Shown here: positions 1 to 7,565 of the stretch, piece after piece
Layout: every line of letters begins with the position of its first letter
How positions within the stretch are numbered: position 1 is the stretch's first letter
Assembly (NCBI GenBank): GCA_048268005.1
Contig: JBLWWJ010000004.1
Span: 310,001 to 374,000 of the forward strand
From: Ancylomarina sp048268005
GTDB taxonomy: Bacteria; Bacteroidota; Bacteroidia; Bacteroidales; Marinifilaceae
Reading direction: 5' to 3'
Length of the DNA: 64,000 nt
Program-made: the position numbers and the translations under genes
The notes under the pieces: generated by a model
The model's database searches: none
What the model saw: the letters and a program-made list of their open reading frames with translations, nothing else
What the model was told of the DNA's origin: nothing

Positions 1-673
1 CGATAACAGTTCCGTCCGCACTTTTTGATGGCATGCTAATCCAATCGCCAATACTTACCATCTTATTGGCTGATAGTTGAATGGAGGCTACAAATCCTAA
101 TATGGTATCCTTAAATACTAAGATTAGAACAGCAGCGAAGGCACCCATTGTACCTAAAATGTAAATAGGCGTTTTTCCAATTAGAATACTAATAATTGAA
201 ATACATCCCATGACATAGAAAAAGATCTTGACAATTTGGATATAACCTTTTATAGGACGCGTTTTACTTACTGGCAGCGTGTTGTAGATATCATTGGTCG
301 CACTAAAAAAGGAATCTATGAGCATAACGCTTAGGATAATCATATAGATATGGGTGGCATCCTGAATGAATTGACCAGTAGGCTCATGGGAGATCATTCC
401 TGCACTAATATTGATTATAATAGCAGGTGCAAAATGTGATATTTTATTAAAAACCTTTCTTTCCAATAGAATATCATCCCAATGGGTTTTGGTTTTCCTA
501 ACCAATTTGGTGATAATCGTAATCAGAATTTTTCTTGAAATAACATCGGAAAGCCAGGCTAGAATTAAAACCACTACAACTGCAATTGCAGATTGAAGAA
601 TAATAGCAAAATTTTCGGCAATACCTTGATTGATTAACCAGTCTTTTAAATGAGCTCCCAGTAGTTCTTTCAT
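1..673 (-). CDS. MscS-family mechanosensitive ion channel, YbdG-like (3' end outside window)
   Basis: Translating the minus strand from the ATG at 671-673 gives an open frame that runs off the left edge, about 224 residues. It has several hydrophobic segments followed by the MscS pore-helix/beta-domain junction (GTMGAFAAVLILVFKD, then GFVASIQLSANKMVSIGDWI). That pattern is diagnostic of the MscS family, and the long N-terminal membrane part resembles YbdG/MscM-type channels. Such channels release osmolytes from the inner membrane on hypo-osmotic shock. The C-terminal cytoplasmic vestibule is not in the window. The gene is divergent from the M64 peptidase, with 226 nt between them. Confidence 0.85.
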   Translation of the reverse strand, partial: MKELLGAHLKDWLINQGIAENFAIILQSAIAVVVVLILAWLSDVISRKILITIITKLVRKTKTHWDDILLERKVFNKISHFAPAIIINISAGMISHEPTGQFIQDATHIYMIILSVMLIDSFFSATNDIYNTLPVSKTRPIKGYIQIVKIFFYVMGCISIISILIGKTPIYILGTMGAFAAVLILVFKDTILGFVASIQLSANKMVSIGDWISMPSKSADGTVI

Positions 674-869
674 GCTTATTTGTCTATGGATGAGAATGTT
701 TTTGAATACAATTGATAATGTAAACCGTTGGATTTAATATATGAACAAATATATTGAATCGCTTTCTTAAAAAGAAACTTCAAAGTGATTCCTCTTTAGA
801 GAATCTGGATATTCTTCTAAATAGTTTCAAGAACTGCAAAAGATCATTTAATAGCCGTAAACTTTCTTT

Positions 870-877
870 TAACTTTG
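870..877 (+). promoter_or_regulatory. candidate -7 element (TAnnTTTG) for the M64 peptidase
   Basis: TAACTTTG matches the Bacteroidota -7 consensus exactly and lies 22 nt before the start codon at 900. No clear TTTG -33 element is seen 19-21 nt upstream, so this is a partial match. Confidence 0.4.
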
Positions 878-899
878 CTATAACCTTAAACATATTAAA

Positions 900-2186
900 A
901 TGATTCGATCTTTAACATTAATTTTAAGCTTGCTATTTGTAGTAAGTAAGCTGAGTTTTGCCTCAGTTGATTTTGATACCTATTTTGAACACAAAACATT
1001 ACGTGTTGATTACCTCCTGGGAGGTAATGCAAAAGAACAAACGGTCTTCTTGCAAAATTTAAAAAAGGAAGCTCACTGGGGAGGTTCAACAAAAAATCTT
1101 GTAGATACCTTTAATTATGGCAATTTTCGATATAAACTGATTGATAAAACGTCTGGAACTTTAATTTATTCTCGAGGTTTTGGGTCTTTGTTTCAGGAAT
1201 GGCAAGCCACCCCAGAGGCAAAAACTCTGAATAGATCCTATTATCAAGTGAATGTGATGCCTTTCCCTAAGAATAAAGCTCAATTTATTATCGATTATAG
1301 AAATAGAGATGGTGTTTTTATTAAACTTTTCGAATACGAGATTGATCCAACGAACTATTTTATCATAGATGAAACAGCAATAAAAGTTAGGCATTCTAAG
1401 ATAATTGGAAATGGAGATTCTGATTCGAGCATTGATGTGGCTTTTATTGCAGAAGGCTATACAAAGGAGGAAATGGGGAAATTTAGAGCAGATGTTGAGC
1501 GAGTTGCTGGTTATGTATTGAATGTAGAACCATTTAAAGCTTATGCTGACCGCTTTAATATATATGCATTGGAATCTATTTCTGAAGAGTCGGGACCAGA
1601 TATTCCGGGTAAGCATATTTATAAGAACACTGTTCTGAATTCAAACTTCTATACTTTCGATTCCGAGCGATACCTCACAACCTCTGATTTGAAAAGTATG
1701 TACGATATAGCCGCTAATGTTCCTTATGATCAGATTTTTGTATTAATAAATACGGAGAAGTATGGTGGTGCAGGCATTTATAATTATTACACATCTTGCG
1801 CATCGGACCATAAACTTTCTAGAGAAGTTGCAAGCCACGAGTTCGGACATGGTTTTGTGGGCTTGGCGGATGAGTATTACACTTCAGGTGTATCGGTAGA
1901 AGATTTTTATAATCTGAAAGTAGAGCCTTGGGAGCCTAATATCACTACTTTAATCGATTTTGATAGTAAGTGGAAGTCAATGATAGAGGGTGGCATACCT
2001 TCACCTACGCCTAGAACTGAAGAGTATGAGGCAAAGGTAGGCCTTTTTGAAGGAGGCGGTTATATGAGTAAGGGAATATATTCTCCTGTTCAGGATTGTA
2101 AAATGAAATCCAATAATAAGGATGAATTTTGTCCTGTTTGTCAGGAAGCTTGTGAAAGAATGATCAAATTTACAATTGGAGAATAG
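900..2186 (+). CDS. M64 family zinc metallopeptidase (IgA-peptidase-like), secreted
   Basis: This is a 428-residue protein with an N-terminal signal peptide (about residues 1-21). A beta-rich M64 N-terminal domain follows to about residue 150, then the peptidase domain. The zinc site is visible as HEFGHGFVGLADEYY, with His313, Glu314, His317 and the third ligand Asp324, the HExxHxxGxxD arrangement typical of M64. A Cys-rich C-terminus (CKMKSNNKDEFCPVCQEAC) may form disulfides. M64 includes the Clostridium ramosum IgA protease, but Bacteroidota members are numerous and mostly uncharacterised, so the substrate is unknown. The gene stands alone and ends at a strong bidirectional terminator. Confidence 0.88.
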   Translation: MIRSLTLILSLLFVVSKLSFASVDFDTYFEHKTLRVDYLLGGNAKEQTVFLQNLKKEAHWGGSTKNLVDTFNYGNFRYKLIDKTSGTLIYSRGFGSLFQEWQATPEAKTLNRSYYQVNVMPFPKNKAQFIIDYRNRDGVFIKLFEYEIDPTNYFIIDETAIKVRHSKIIGNGDSDSSIDVAFIAEGYTKEEMGKFRADVERVAGYVLNVEPFKAYADRFNIYALESISEESGPDIPGKHIYKNTVLNSNFYTFDSERYLTTSDLKSMYDIAANVPYDQIFVLINTEKYGGAGIYNYYTSCASDHKLSREVASHEFGHGFVGLADEYYTSGVSVEDFYNLKVEPWEPNITTLIDFDSKWKSMIEGGIPSPTPRTEEYEAKVGLFEGGGYMSKGIYSPVQDCKMKSNNKDEFCPVCQEACERMIKFTIGE

Positions 2187-2204
2187 CTCTGATATCTAGA
2201 AATC

Positions 2205-2240
2205 AAAAAATGCACCCATCAATATGGGTGCATTTTTTTT
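2205..2240. terminator. bidirectional intrinsic terminator
   Basis: A perfect stem (AAAAAATGCACCCAT paired with ATGGGTGCATTTTTT, loop CAAT) has A and T tracts on its two sides. It sits between the converging M64 peptidase and DUF6249 genes and can serve both. Confidence 0.9.
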
Positions 2241-2260
2241 GAAAAGAGTATTATTTACTC

Positions 2261-2590
2261 TTATTCTTTATTTTTTTTAGCCAAACTATAGAATACTAAT
2301 AAAGCTAGTCCTCCAAATAAGAAGATCATCGAGAAATATGAAACCTCTTCGTTCATTCTGGTATATTCATCGAGAATATTTCCAACTAGAATTCCAATAG
2401 CTAAACCAATAGCTAAAATGCCGTATTTTAAACTCTCCTGAGTTCTGTCTTTAGTTGCACTTACTAAAAGTTCAGCGCTAAGCCCTTTTTCAATTAGAGC
2501 CTTTCTTTCACGATGGCGGTGAACAAGAAAAATGCATAAAGGTATAATTCCAAAAACAGAAATGATTGCTACTACTCCAGTGATATCCAT
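2261..2590 (-). CDS. DUF6249-type small membrane protein
   Basis: This 109-residue protein has an N-terminal transmembrane helix (VVAIISVFGIIPLCIFLV) and a basic linker (HRHRERKALIEKG). Two more helices lie in the C-terminal half (YGILAIGLAIGILVGNIL and YFSMIFLFGGLALLVFYSL). The HRxRERKALIEKGL signature is characteristic of the DUF6249 family, common in Bacteroidota. No function is known. The ECF sigma factor is divergent from it across a 345-nt gap, which makes a regulatory link possible but unproven. Confidence 0.75.
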   Translation of the reverse strand: MDITGVVAIISVFGIIPLCIFLVHRHRERKALIEKGLSAELLVSATKDRTQESLKYGILAIGLAIGILVGNILDEYTRMNEEVSYFSMIFLFGGLALLVFYSLAKKNKE

Positions 2591-2935
2591 AATATAAGTT
2601 TTAAATTTAAACGTTAAATAATTTTCTAAACAAGTAAGAAAAGCTCTATGTTTTTTGCTTTCAACTTTATGACGCCATGTTTGAAGAAAGGGTTACAAAT
2701 AAAATTATTTTTTTTTGATAGGGTTTTTATCGGTTTACTAATCATTATATAGTTGCGTTAATATTTTTTTATCATTTTATCTGTAACCAATATGGGTTTG
2801 GTGCGTCTAACTATTAGTAGTTCGAAACAGATGCAACATTTAGGGACATTTTATAGTCTATTGTATTGTGGAAAGGTATGAGGGAAATAATTGTCTTCGA
2901 ACAAGTTTGTTAATCTAGTTTCTAAACATTAGAAC
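2591..2935. other. 345-nt intergenic region between DUF6249 and the ECF sigma gene
   Basis: AT-rich gap between divergent genes. It holds an ECF-type promoter match at 2782-2807 and otherwise no ORF or RNA gene that I can support. Confidence 0.5.
2782..2807 (+). promoter_or_regulatory. candidate ECF-type (autoregulatory) promoter
   Basis: TGTAACC is followed after 15 nt by CGTC (then TAAC). ECF sigma promoters typically carry an AAC-containing -35 and a CGTC-like -10 about 15-17 nt apart, and ECF genes often transcribe themselves. The start codon is about 129 nt downstream, which would give a long leader. The match is by eye only. Confidence 0.5.
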
Positions 2936-3511
2936 ATGAAGTCGAACAAGGATAGCTATTACATTCAAAAAATTAAGGAAGGCGATGTTGGTTCATATGC
3001 CTACTTGGTTGACCGTCATAAAAAAATGGCTTTTAATATTGCCATGCAAATAATTGGGAATAGGGAAGATGCTGAAGAAATTACGCAAGATGCTTTCTTA
3101 AAAGCTTATCAGGCATTAGATACTTATAAGGGAGAATCGAAATTTTCGACTTGGCTATATCGAATTATATACAATGCATCTATTTCGAAGATGCGAAAAA
3201 AAAAATTAGATCAGGTTTCCATTGATGATGATTATAACGCCTCGGTAAATGTGAAATCGACACAATCGGCACTTCAAACTTTAACTAATGAGGAGCAGAA
3301 GTTATATATTAATAGAGCCCTTAATAAAATGAGTGGTGATGAAAAAACGATCATTCATCTCTTTTATTTGGAAGAGAATTCGATTGATGAGGTTAGTGAA
3401 GTTACTGGTTTGAGTGTGGCAAATGTAAAAGTTAAATTACACCGATCTCGTAAGAAATTATACGGTATCTTAGAGCAGTTTTTACAGGAAGAGTTAAAAA
3501 CCATACTTTAA
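2936..3511 (+). CDS. ECF-type RNA polymerase sigma-70 factor
   Basis: This 191-residue protein has the two domains of an ECF sigma factor and nothing else. Region 2 (about residues 20-90) includes NREDAEEITQDAFLKAYQAL and the FSTWLYRIIYNASI helix. Region 4 (about 130-185) has the helix-turn-helix SIDEVSEVTGLSVANVKVKL followed by HRSRKKL. It directs core RNA polymerase to a stress or envelope regulon. It is followed after 44-65 nt by a two-helix membrane protein that could be its anti-sigma factor, and is preceded by an ECF-like promoter match. Confidence 0.92.
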   Translation: MKSNKDSYYIQKIKEGDVGSYAYLVDRHKKMAFNIAMQIIGNREDAEEITQDAFLKAYQALDTYKGESKFSTWLYRIIYNASISKMRKKKLDQVSIDDDYNASVNVKSTQSALQTLTNEEQKLYINRALNKMSGDEKTIIHLFYLEENSIDEVSEVTGLSVANVKVKLHRSRKKLYGILEQFLQEELKTIL

Positions 3512-3555
3512 GACTTAGATTAAAATAACAGAATAAAAGAAACTTGCTTTTCTAA

Positions 3556-3999
3556 TTGAGACAAAATTTGGAACAGATGCAAAAGGAAGATAGATATAAA
3601 GACGAATTTATTAAGAAGCTATTGAGTGATGTTGAACTTGAGGAGCCGTCCACCGATTTTACTAAAAATGTGATGGATGACGTGATGCAAGATTGGTTAG
3701 CTAATTCGGTAAGCGTTAAGAAAAAAATGCCTGTAAAGCATTTACTGATATTAATTTCGATTGTTTTATTGGCGGTTATCATTCTTTTAGGAACTGATGT
3801 GCACAGCATTGTTGCTTCGTGGGAGCATCCCTTAATCAAGCAGGTAAATGCTATTCTAATTCAGCCAATACATGATTTATTAAACGGGGCAGTTGATCGT
3901 ATCGTCAATCTGCCTGTTATTGTTTATATAATCATGATTGCAGGATTGTCATTAGTTCTTTTTGATAATCTTGTGAAAAAGATGTTACAGCAATCCTAA
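3556..3999 (+). CDS. small two-helix membrane protein, candidate anti-sigma partner
   Basis: The frame opens at a TTG at 3556, but the ATG at 3577 is in frame and may be the true start, giving 140 rather than 147 residues. The first 50 residues are charged and presumably cytoplasmic. A transmembrane helix follows (HLLILISIVLLAVIILLGTDV), then an external loop of about 45 residues and a second helix (VIVYIIMIAGLSLVLFDNLV). There is no zinc-binding HxxxCxxC anti-sigma motif. Its place directly behind the ECF sigma gene suggests an anti-sigma or co-regulator role; this is inference from synteny only. Confidence 0.65.
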   Translation: MRQNLEQMQKEDRYKDEFIKKLLSDVELEEPSTDFTKNVMDDVMQDWLANSVSVKKKMPVKHLLILISIVLLAVIILLGTDVHSIVASWEHPLIKQVNAILIQPIHDLLNGAVDRIVNLPVIVYIIMIAGLSLVLFDNLVKKMLQQS

Positions 4000-4017
4000 A
4001 GATTTTGTCTATGAAGC

Positions 4018-4056
4018 AAAAAAAATGCTGTCGAGTAATCGACAGCATTTTTTTTA
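4018..4056. terminator. bidirectional intrinsic terminator
   Basis: The stem ATGCTGTCGA / TCGACAGCAT with loop GTAA is flanked by A and T runs. It lies between the sigma-factor pair (+) and the DUF3127 gene (-). Confidence 0.9.
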
Positions 4057-4065
4057 TTTTCAGTC

Positions 4066-4434
4066 CTAGAAAGGAAGATCATCTTCTTCTGGTGCTGGAG
4101 GCATATCTGCAGCATTGAATTCTGGCATTTCAGCAGCAGCTGCCGCTTGCATTTTTTCAATTCTCCAAGCTTCAAGATTTGAAAAGTAGTTTACTTTTCC
4201 GTCTTTTTCCCATTTTCTTCCTTTGATATTGAAAGAAACCTTAATGTTTTCGTTAACAGAAACAGTTTCTAATAAATCGCAACGATCTTGAGTCAATTGA
4301 AACTTAATGAAATCATTCCAATCAGAATTTCTCTCATTTTCAACCTCAATTACAAATTCTCTTTTCTTAAAACGATCGCTTATTTGTTGCGTATCCTCTT
4401 TCAGGATAACCTTACCGTTAATTTCAAAGTTCAT
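4066..4434 (-). CDS. DUF3127 domain protein
   Basis: This 122-residue protein begins with the DUF3127 core (about residues 1-95), including the FKKREFVIEVENERNSDWND stretch and an IKFQLTQDRCDLL strand. An acidic, Ala/Pro-rich tail ends in EEDDLPF. The beta-rich core and acidic DDLPF-type tip recall single-stranded DNA-binding proteins, whose C-termini end similarly, but no DNA-binding role is established for this family. The gene follows the cyclophilin gene by 65 nt on the same strand and ends at the bidirectional terminator. Confidence 0.85.
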   Translation of the reverse strand: MNFEINGKVILKEDTQQISDRFKKREFVIEVENERNSDWNDFIKFQLTQDRCDLLETVSVNENIKVSFNIKGRKWEKDGKVNYFSNLEAWRIEKMQAAAAAEMPEFNAADMPPAPEEDDLPF

Positions 4435-4499
4435 ATAAATATCTTTTGCTTAGTAAGTATTTACTAATGTTTGATTATTGTAAATTATCTGAGTAAGAA

Positions 4500-4937
4500 T
4501 TACTCTCTGATGATTACGATTTTCTCGATAACATCACCACCTTTAATTTGGTCGATTACTTCAAGTCCTTCGAATACCTTTCCAAAACAAGTATGCTGAC
4601 GATCCAAGTGAGCTGTATTTTCACGGCTGTGACAGATGAAAAATTGTGATCCACCAGTATTTCTACCAGCGTGAGCCATAGAAAGAACACCTCTGTCGTG
4701 GAATTGGTTACCACCAGTTAATTCACATTTGATAGTGTGACCAGGTCCACCTGCACCTGTTCCATCAGGACATCCACCTTGAATAACAAAGTTTGGAATG
4801 ACACGGTGAAAAGTTAGTCCATCGTAAAATCCTTTTTCTGAAAGAGTAACAAAATTTTGAACTGTTGTAGGGGCGTCTTGCTCGAAGAACTCCACCTTCA
4901 TTAGGCCTTTTTCTGTATGAATTTCTGCTTGTAACAT
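4500..4937 (-). CDS. cyclophilin-type peptidyl-prolyl cis-trans isomerase
   Basis: This 145-residue single-domain cyclophilin has no signal peptide and is presumably cytoplasmic. Family motifs are clear: FHRVIPNFVIQGG (catalytic Arg in FHRVI), GGPGHTIKCEL, LSMAHAGRNTGGSQFFI, and HLDRQHTCFGKVFEG. It catalyses cis-trans isomerisation of X-Pro bonds during protein folding. It lies downstream of two FKBP-type isomerase genes on the same strand, but a terminator between them makes a separate transcript likely. Confidence 0.95.
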   Translation of the reverse strand: MLQAEIHTEKGLMKVEFFEQDAPTTVQNFVTLSEKGFYDGLTFHRVIPNFVIQGGCPDGTGAGGPGHTIKCELTGGNQFHDRGVLSMAHAGRNTGGSQFFICHSRENTAHLDRQHTCFGKVFEGLEVIDQIKGGDVIEKIVIIRE

Positions 4938-5178
4938 ATCTTTGATTTTTATTAATTTTTATTCTTTAAAATTGAAGATTGAAAGTACTCATTTTCTTTC
5001 AAAATGTCTTTCCCTGATGGTAATTATTCAAAATAAGTTCCTGTTTCGACGCTTTGATTATGAGTTTGATGACTTGAAAACTAGAGATTTGTTATCTTAC
5101 AGTTGACATCGCTTAAATCAAATACCCTCCATCCAATCAGCCTACAAAGCTAAGAAAAGAATTGTACTCGCAAAAGAG

Positions 5179-5215
5179 AAAAAAAATCCCTTTCCGAAAT
5201 AAATCGAAAAGGGAA
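5179..5215 (-). terminator. intrinsic terminator of the FKBP gene pair
   Basis: Read on the minus strand, TTCCCTTTTCGA pairs with TCGGAAAGGGA (loop TTTATT) with one mismatch, followed by eight T. It lies just downstream of the FKBP lipoprotein stop at 5276. Confidence 0.82.
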
Positions 5216-5275
5216 TATCTTAAGAGAGATCTGTTGAAACAGATTCCCCAATAGTAAATTTTGTCCTGAAAATTA

Positions 5276-5980
5276 TTATTTAGCAGGAACTGCTGCAGCA
5301 ACAATTTCAAGAAGTTCAACTTCGAAAATTAAAGTCGAGTTAGGTCCAATATTAGCACCTGCTCCACGAGGACCATAGGCTAATGTAGAAGGAATATAAA
5401 GTTCCCACTTAGAACCAACAGGCATCAATTGAAGTGCCTCAGTCCATCCAGCAATTACTCGAGAAGGTAGGAAAGTTGCAGGTTTACCAGCTTTGTATGA
5501 TGAATCAAATTCATTACCATCGATTGTTGTTCCACGGTAGTGAACTTTTACTTGCTGATCTTTAGTTGGAATTGCACCAGTTCCAGCAGTCAAAATCTTA
5601 TATTGAAGTCCGCTTTCAGTTGTTACAACACCGTCTTTTCCTTTATTTTCTTCAAGAAACTTCTCACCTAAAACTTTATTTTCTTCACCAGCTTTAGCTT
5701 TAAGTTCTTTGATGAATTTGTTGATCATTGCTCCACCAGCACGAGGCTCGATTCTTAGATCTTCTTTAGCTAAAGCAGCGTTTAAACCTGCTAAAAGAGC
5801 ATCTTGATTTACCTCTTTCAAGCTGTTTTGTAATAAGTTTCCACCGAAACTAGCACCGATACTATAGCTTACAGAATCAACAGTTGTGTTCAAAGCCATG
5901 TTAGTATCTACTTTCTTGTCGCAAGAGCTAAATGCGAATACACCTAGTCCTAATGCTAGAGTTAATGCTTTTAATTTCAT
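5276..5980 (-). CDS. FKBP-type peptidyl-prolyl isomerase, lipoprotein
   Basis: This 234-residue protein starts with a lipoprotein signal (LGLGVFAFSSC, lipid-attachment Cys20). An FKBP_N dimerisation segment follows (about 30-115), then a full FKBP catalytic domain (about 120-230). The key pocket residues are present: VHYRG, EFDSS, VIAGWTEAL and LAYGPRGAG, corresponding to the Tyr, Phe-Asp, Trp and Tyr of FKBP12. It resembles Mip/FkpA-type periplasmic foldases and is presumably anchored to the outer membrane. The second FKBP gene ends only 31 nt upstream, so the two are probably co-transcribed. The C-terminal VAAAVPAK extension is short and featureless. Confidence 0.93.
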   Translation of the reverse strand: MKLKALTLALGLGVFAFSSCDKKVDTNMALNTTVDSVSYSIGASFGGNLLQNSLKEVNQDALLAGLNAALAKEDLRIEPRAGGAMINKFIKELKAKAGEENKVLGEKFLEENKGKDGVVTTESGLQYKILTAGTGAIPTKDQQVKVHYRGTTIDGNEFDSSYKAGKPATFLPSRVIAGWTEALQLMPVGSKWELYIPSTLAYGPRGAGANIGPNSTLIFEVELLEIVAAAVPAK

Positions 5981-6011
5981 TGTTTTGAATATTTAGTTTA
6001 TCTGTAAAAAA

Positions 6012-6632
6012 TTATACGATCTCTAATAACTCTACTTCAAACATAAGAGTTGTGTGTGGGCCAATTAGGTTACCAGCACCTTGCGCACCATAGGCTAGGT
6101 TCGAAGGTACAAATAATTTCCATTTTGATCCGATAGGCATCAATTGAAGTGCTTCTACCCATCCTGCAATTACACCATTTACTGGGAATGTTGCTGGCTC
6201 ACCGCGATCTACTGAGCTATCGAAAATAGTTCCGTTAATCAATGTTCCGTGGTAGTGACATTTAACGCTATCAGTCGCTTTTGGAATAGCTCCATTACCC
6301 TCAGTAATGATTTGGTACTGAAGTCCGCTTTCTAGTTCGATTACGCCTTCATTTTTTTTGTTCTCTTCAAGGAATTTTTTTCCTTCACCTATTGCCTGAC
6401 CTGCTTGCTCTTCTTGTAGTTTTCCGAAAAACTCCTGAAGAATACCATTCGCTTCTTCTGGAGATAATTCTGGCATTTTACCATTAAATGCAGCATCAAG
6501 TGCTTCAACAAAAGGCTCAGTACTTATAGTTTTAACACCTGATGTAATTAGGTTGCTTGCAATGCTTAAACCAAGGCAATAGCTTACCTTATCTTGTTCT
6601 TCAGTATATTTCATCGATTCAAAATTATTCAT
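6012..6632 (-). CDS. FKBP-type peptidyl-prolyl isomerase, FklB/Mip-like
   Basis: This 206-residue protein has FKBP_N (about 10-95) followed by an FKBP domain (about 100-206). It has no signal peptide, so it is probably cytoplasmic. Pocket motifs CHYHG, IFDSS, VIAGWVEAL and LAYGAQGAG are intact. It is a paralogue of the following lipoprotein gene: both share GLQY, GNGAIP/GTGAIP and a common ending (TLMFEVELLEIV / TLIFEVELLEIV). The pair looks like a tandem duplication in which one copy gained an export signal. The frame also contains a second Met at residue 7 (MKYTEEQDK), which could be the real start. Confidence 0.92.
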   Translation of the reverse strand: MNNFESMKYTEEQDKVSYCLGLSIASNLITSGVKTISTEPFVEALDAAFNGKMPELSPEEANGILQEFFGKLQEEQAGQAIGEGKKFLEENKKNEGVIELESGLQYQIITEGNGAIPKATDSVKCHYHGTLINGTIFDSSVDRGEPATFPVNGVIAGWVEALQLMPIGSKWKLFVPSNLAYGAQGAGNLIGPHTTLMFEVELLEIV

Positions 6633-6837
6633 CTCAAAAATAATAAGAGGTTTTCAAAATGCAGATTCTAAAATACTTACAATTCAATAGCCTTTAGTTC
6701 GTTTTTGAGAAATATCAATATTTAGTTATTTTCTTGTTTTTCAGACAATTATGTCTCCTTTAAAAATCAAAGCTCTAAGTTAATAGTTTTCTCCAAGAAT
6801 GCGAGAAATGGATTACTTTTTTAAGTTTTTTTTAAGA

Positions 6838-7530
6838 TTACTCGGCTTTGTTTTCAAAATCGAAATTTTCAATTTTTGTAGCTCTTAATATATGATGCTT
6901 CCCTGGAGGGCCAGCTAACCTTTTGACTTCAAACCCCGATGCTCGTAGCGCTCTTTTTACAATACCCTTTGAACAGTAAGTTACCAATAAGGCATTGGGA
7001 TTAGTATAATAATAAAGTTTCTTGAATATCGTCTCAGTCCATAGTTCAGGTTGAATATCAGGTGCAAAAGCATCAAAGTAAATCAGATCATATTTATCCT
7101 TGAAGTCTATTTGTTTTAAGTCACCATTAATCTTTTTCAGAGAGAAATTATTGGAGATCTTATATGTTTGATTCCATTCTGTTTCATGAAGTTTATTAAA
7201 TAGAATCTTGTCTTCAAAATCAATTTGATCCGGGTAATTAAGAACTTTCAGCTGTTCTTTTTCTACGGGATAACGCTCCAAACTATGATATACAATATTC
7301 CTATTATTGTTTTCAGCTTCCACAAGTGAGAGATAAGCATTTAGACCTGTACCAAAACCTATCTCCAAAATACGAACTGGATTTTTATCCGAGAATTTTA
7401 GACCTGCATTTATATACACATGCATAGCCTCTTGAATAGCACCATGTGTGGAATGATAATGCTCATTGAGCTCTGGAATAAATATGGTGTGAGAACCATC
7501 TTCTGTTAATTTAATCTCTCTTTTAAGCAT
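6838..7530 (-). CDS. mnmD: tRNA 5-methylaminomethyl-2-thiouridine methyltransferase, MnmC N-domain type
   Basis: This 230-residue protein matches only the methyltransferase half of MnmC. It opens with LTEDGSHTIFIPELNEHYHS and the SAM-binding strand VRILEIGFGTGLNAYLS. YDLIYFDAFAPDIQPELW and the terminal GPPGKHHILRA motif follow. The enzyme completes the mnm5s2U modification at the tRNA wobble position U34. The FAD-dependent oxidase half of proteobacterial MnmC is absent, as in other stand-alone MnmD proteins. It lies 35 nt downstream of the MATE gene on the same strand, so co-transcription is possible. Confidence 0.92.
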   Translation of the reverse strand: MLKREIKLTEDGSHTIFIPELNEHYHSTHGAIQEAMHVYINAGLKFSDKNPVRILEIGFGTGLNAYLSLVEAENNNRNIVYHSLERYPVEKEQLKVLNYPDQIDFEDKILFNKLHETEWNQTYKISNNFSLKKINGDLKQIDFKDKYDLIYFDAFAPDIQPELWTETIFKKLYYYTNPNALLVTYCSKGIVKRALRASGFEVKRLAGPPGKHHILRATKIENFDFENKAE

Positions 7531-7565
7531 GCTTAAATATTCTAATGGATGGCGTTTGATCCAGT

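Noticed and set aside
1161..1616. 151-codon minus-strand ORF inside the M64 peptidase
   Set aside because: Antisense shadow of a well-supported gene, with Cys/Ile-rich composition and no domain.
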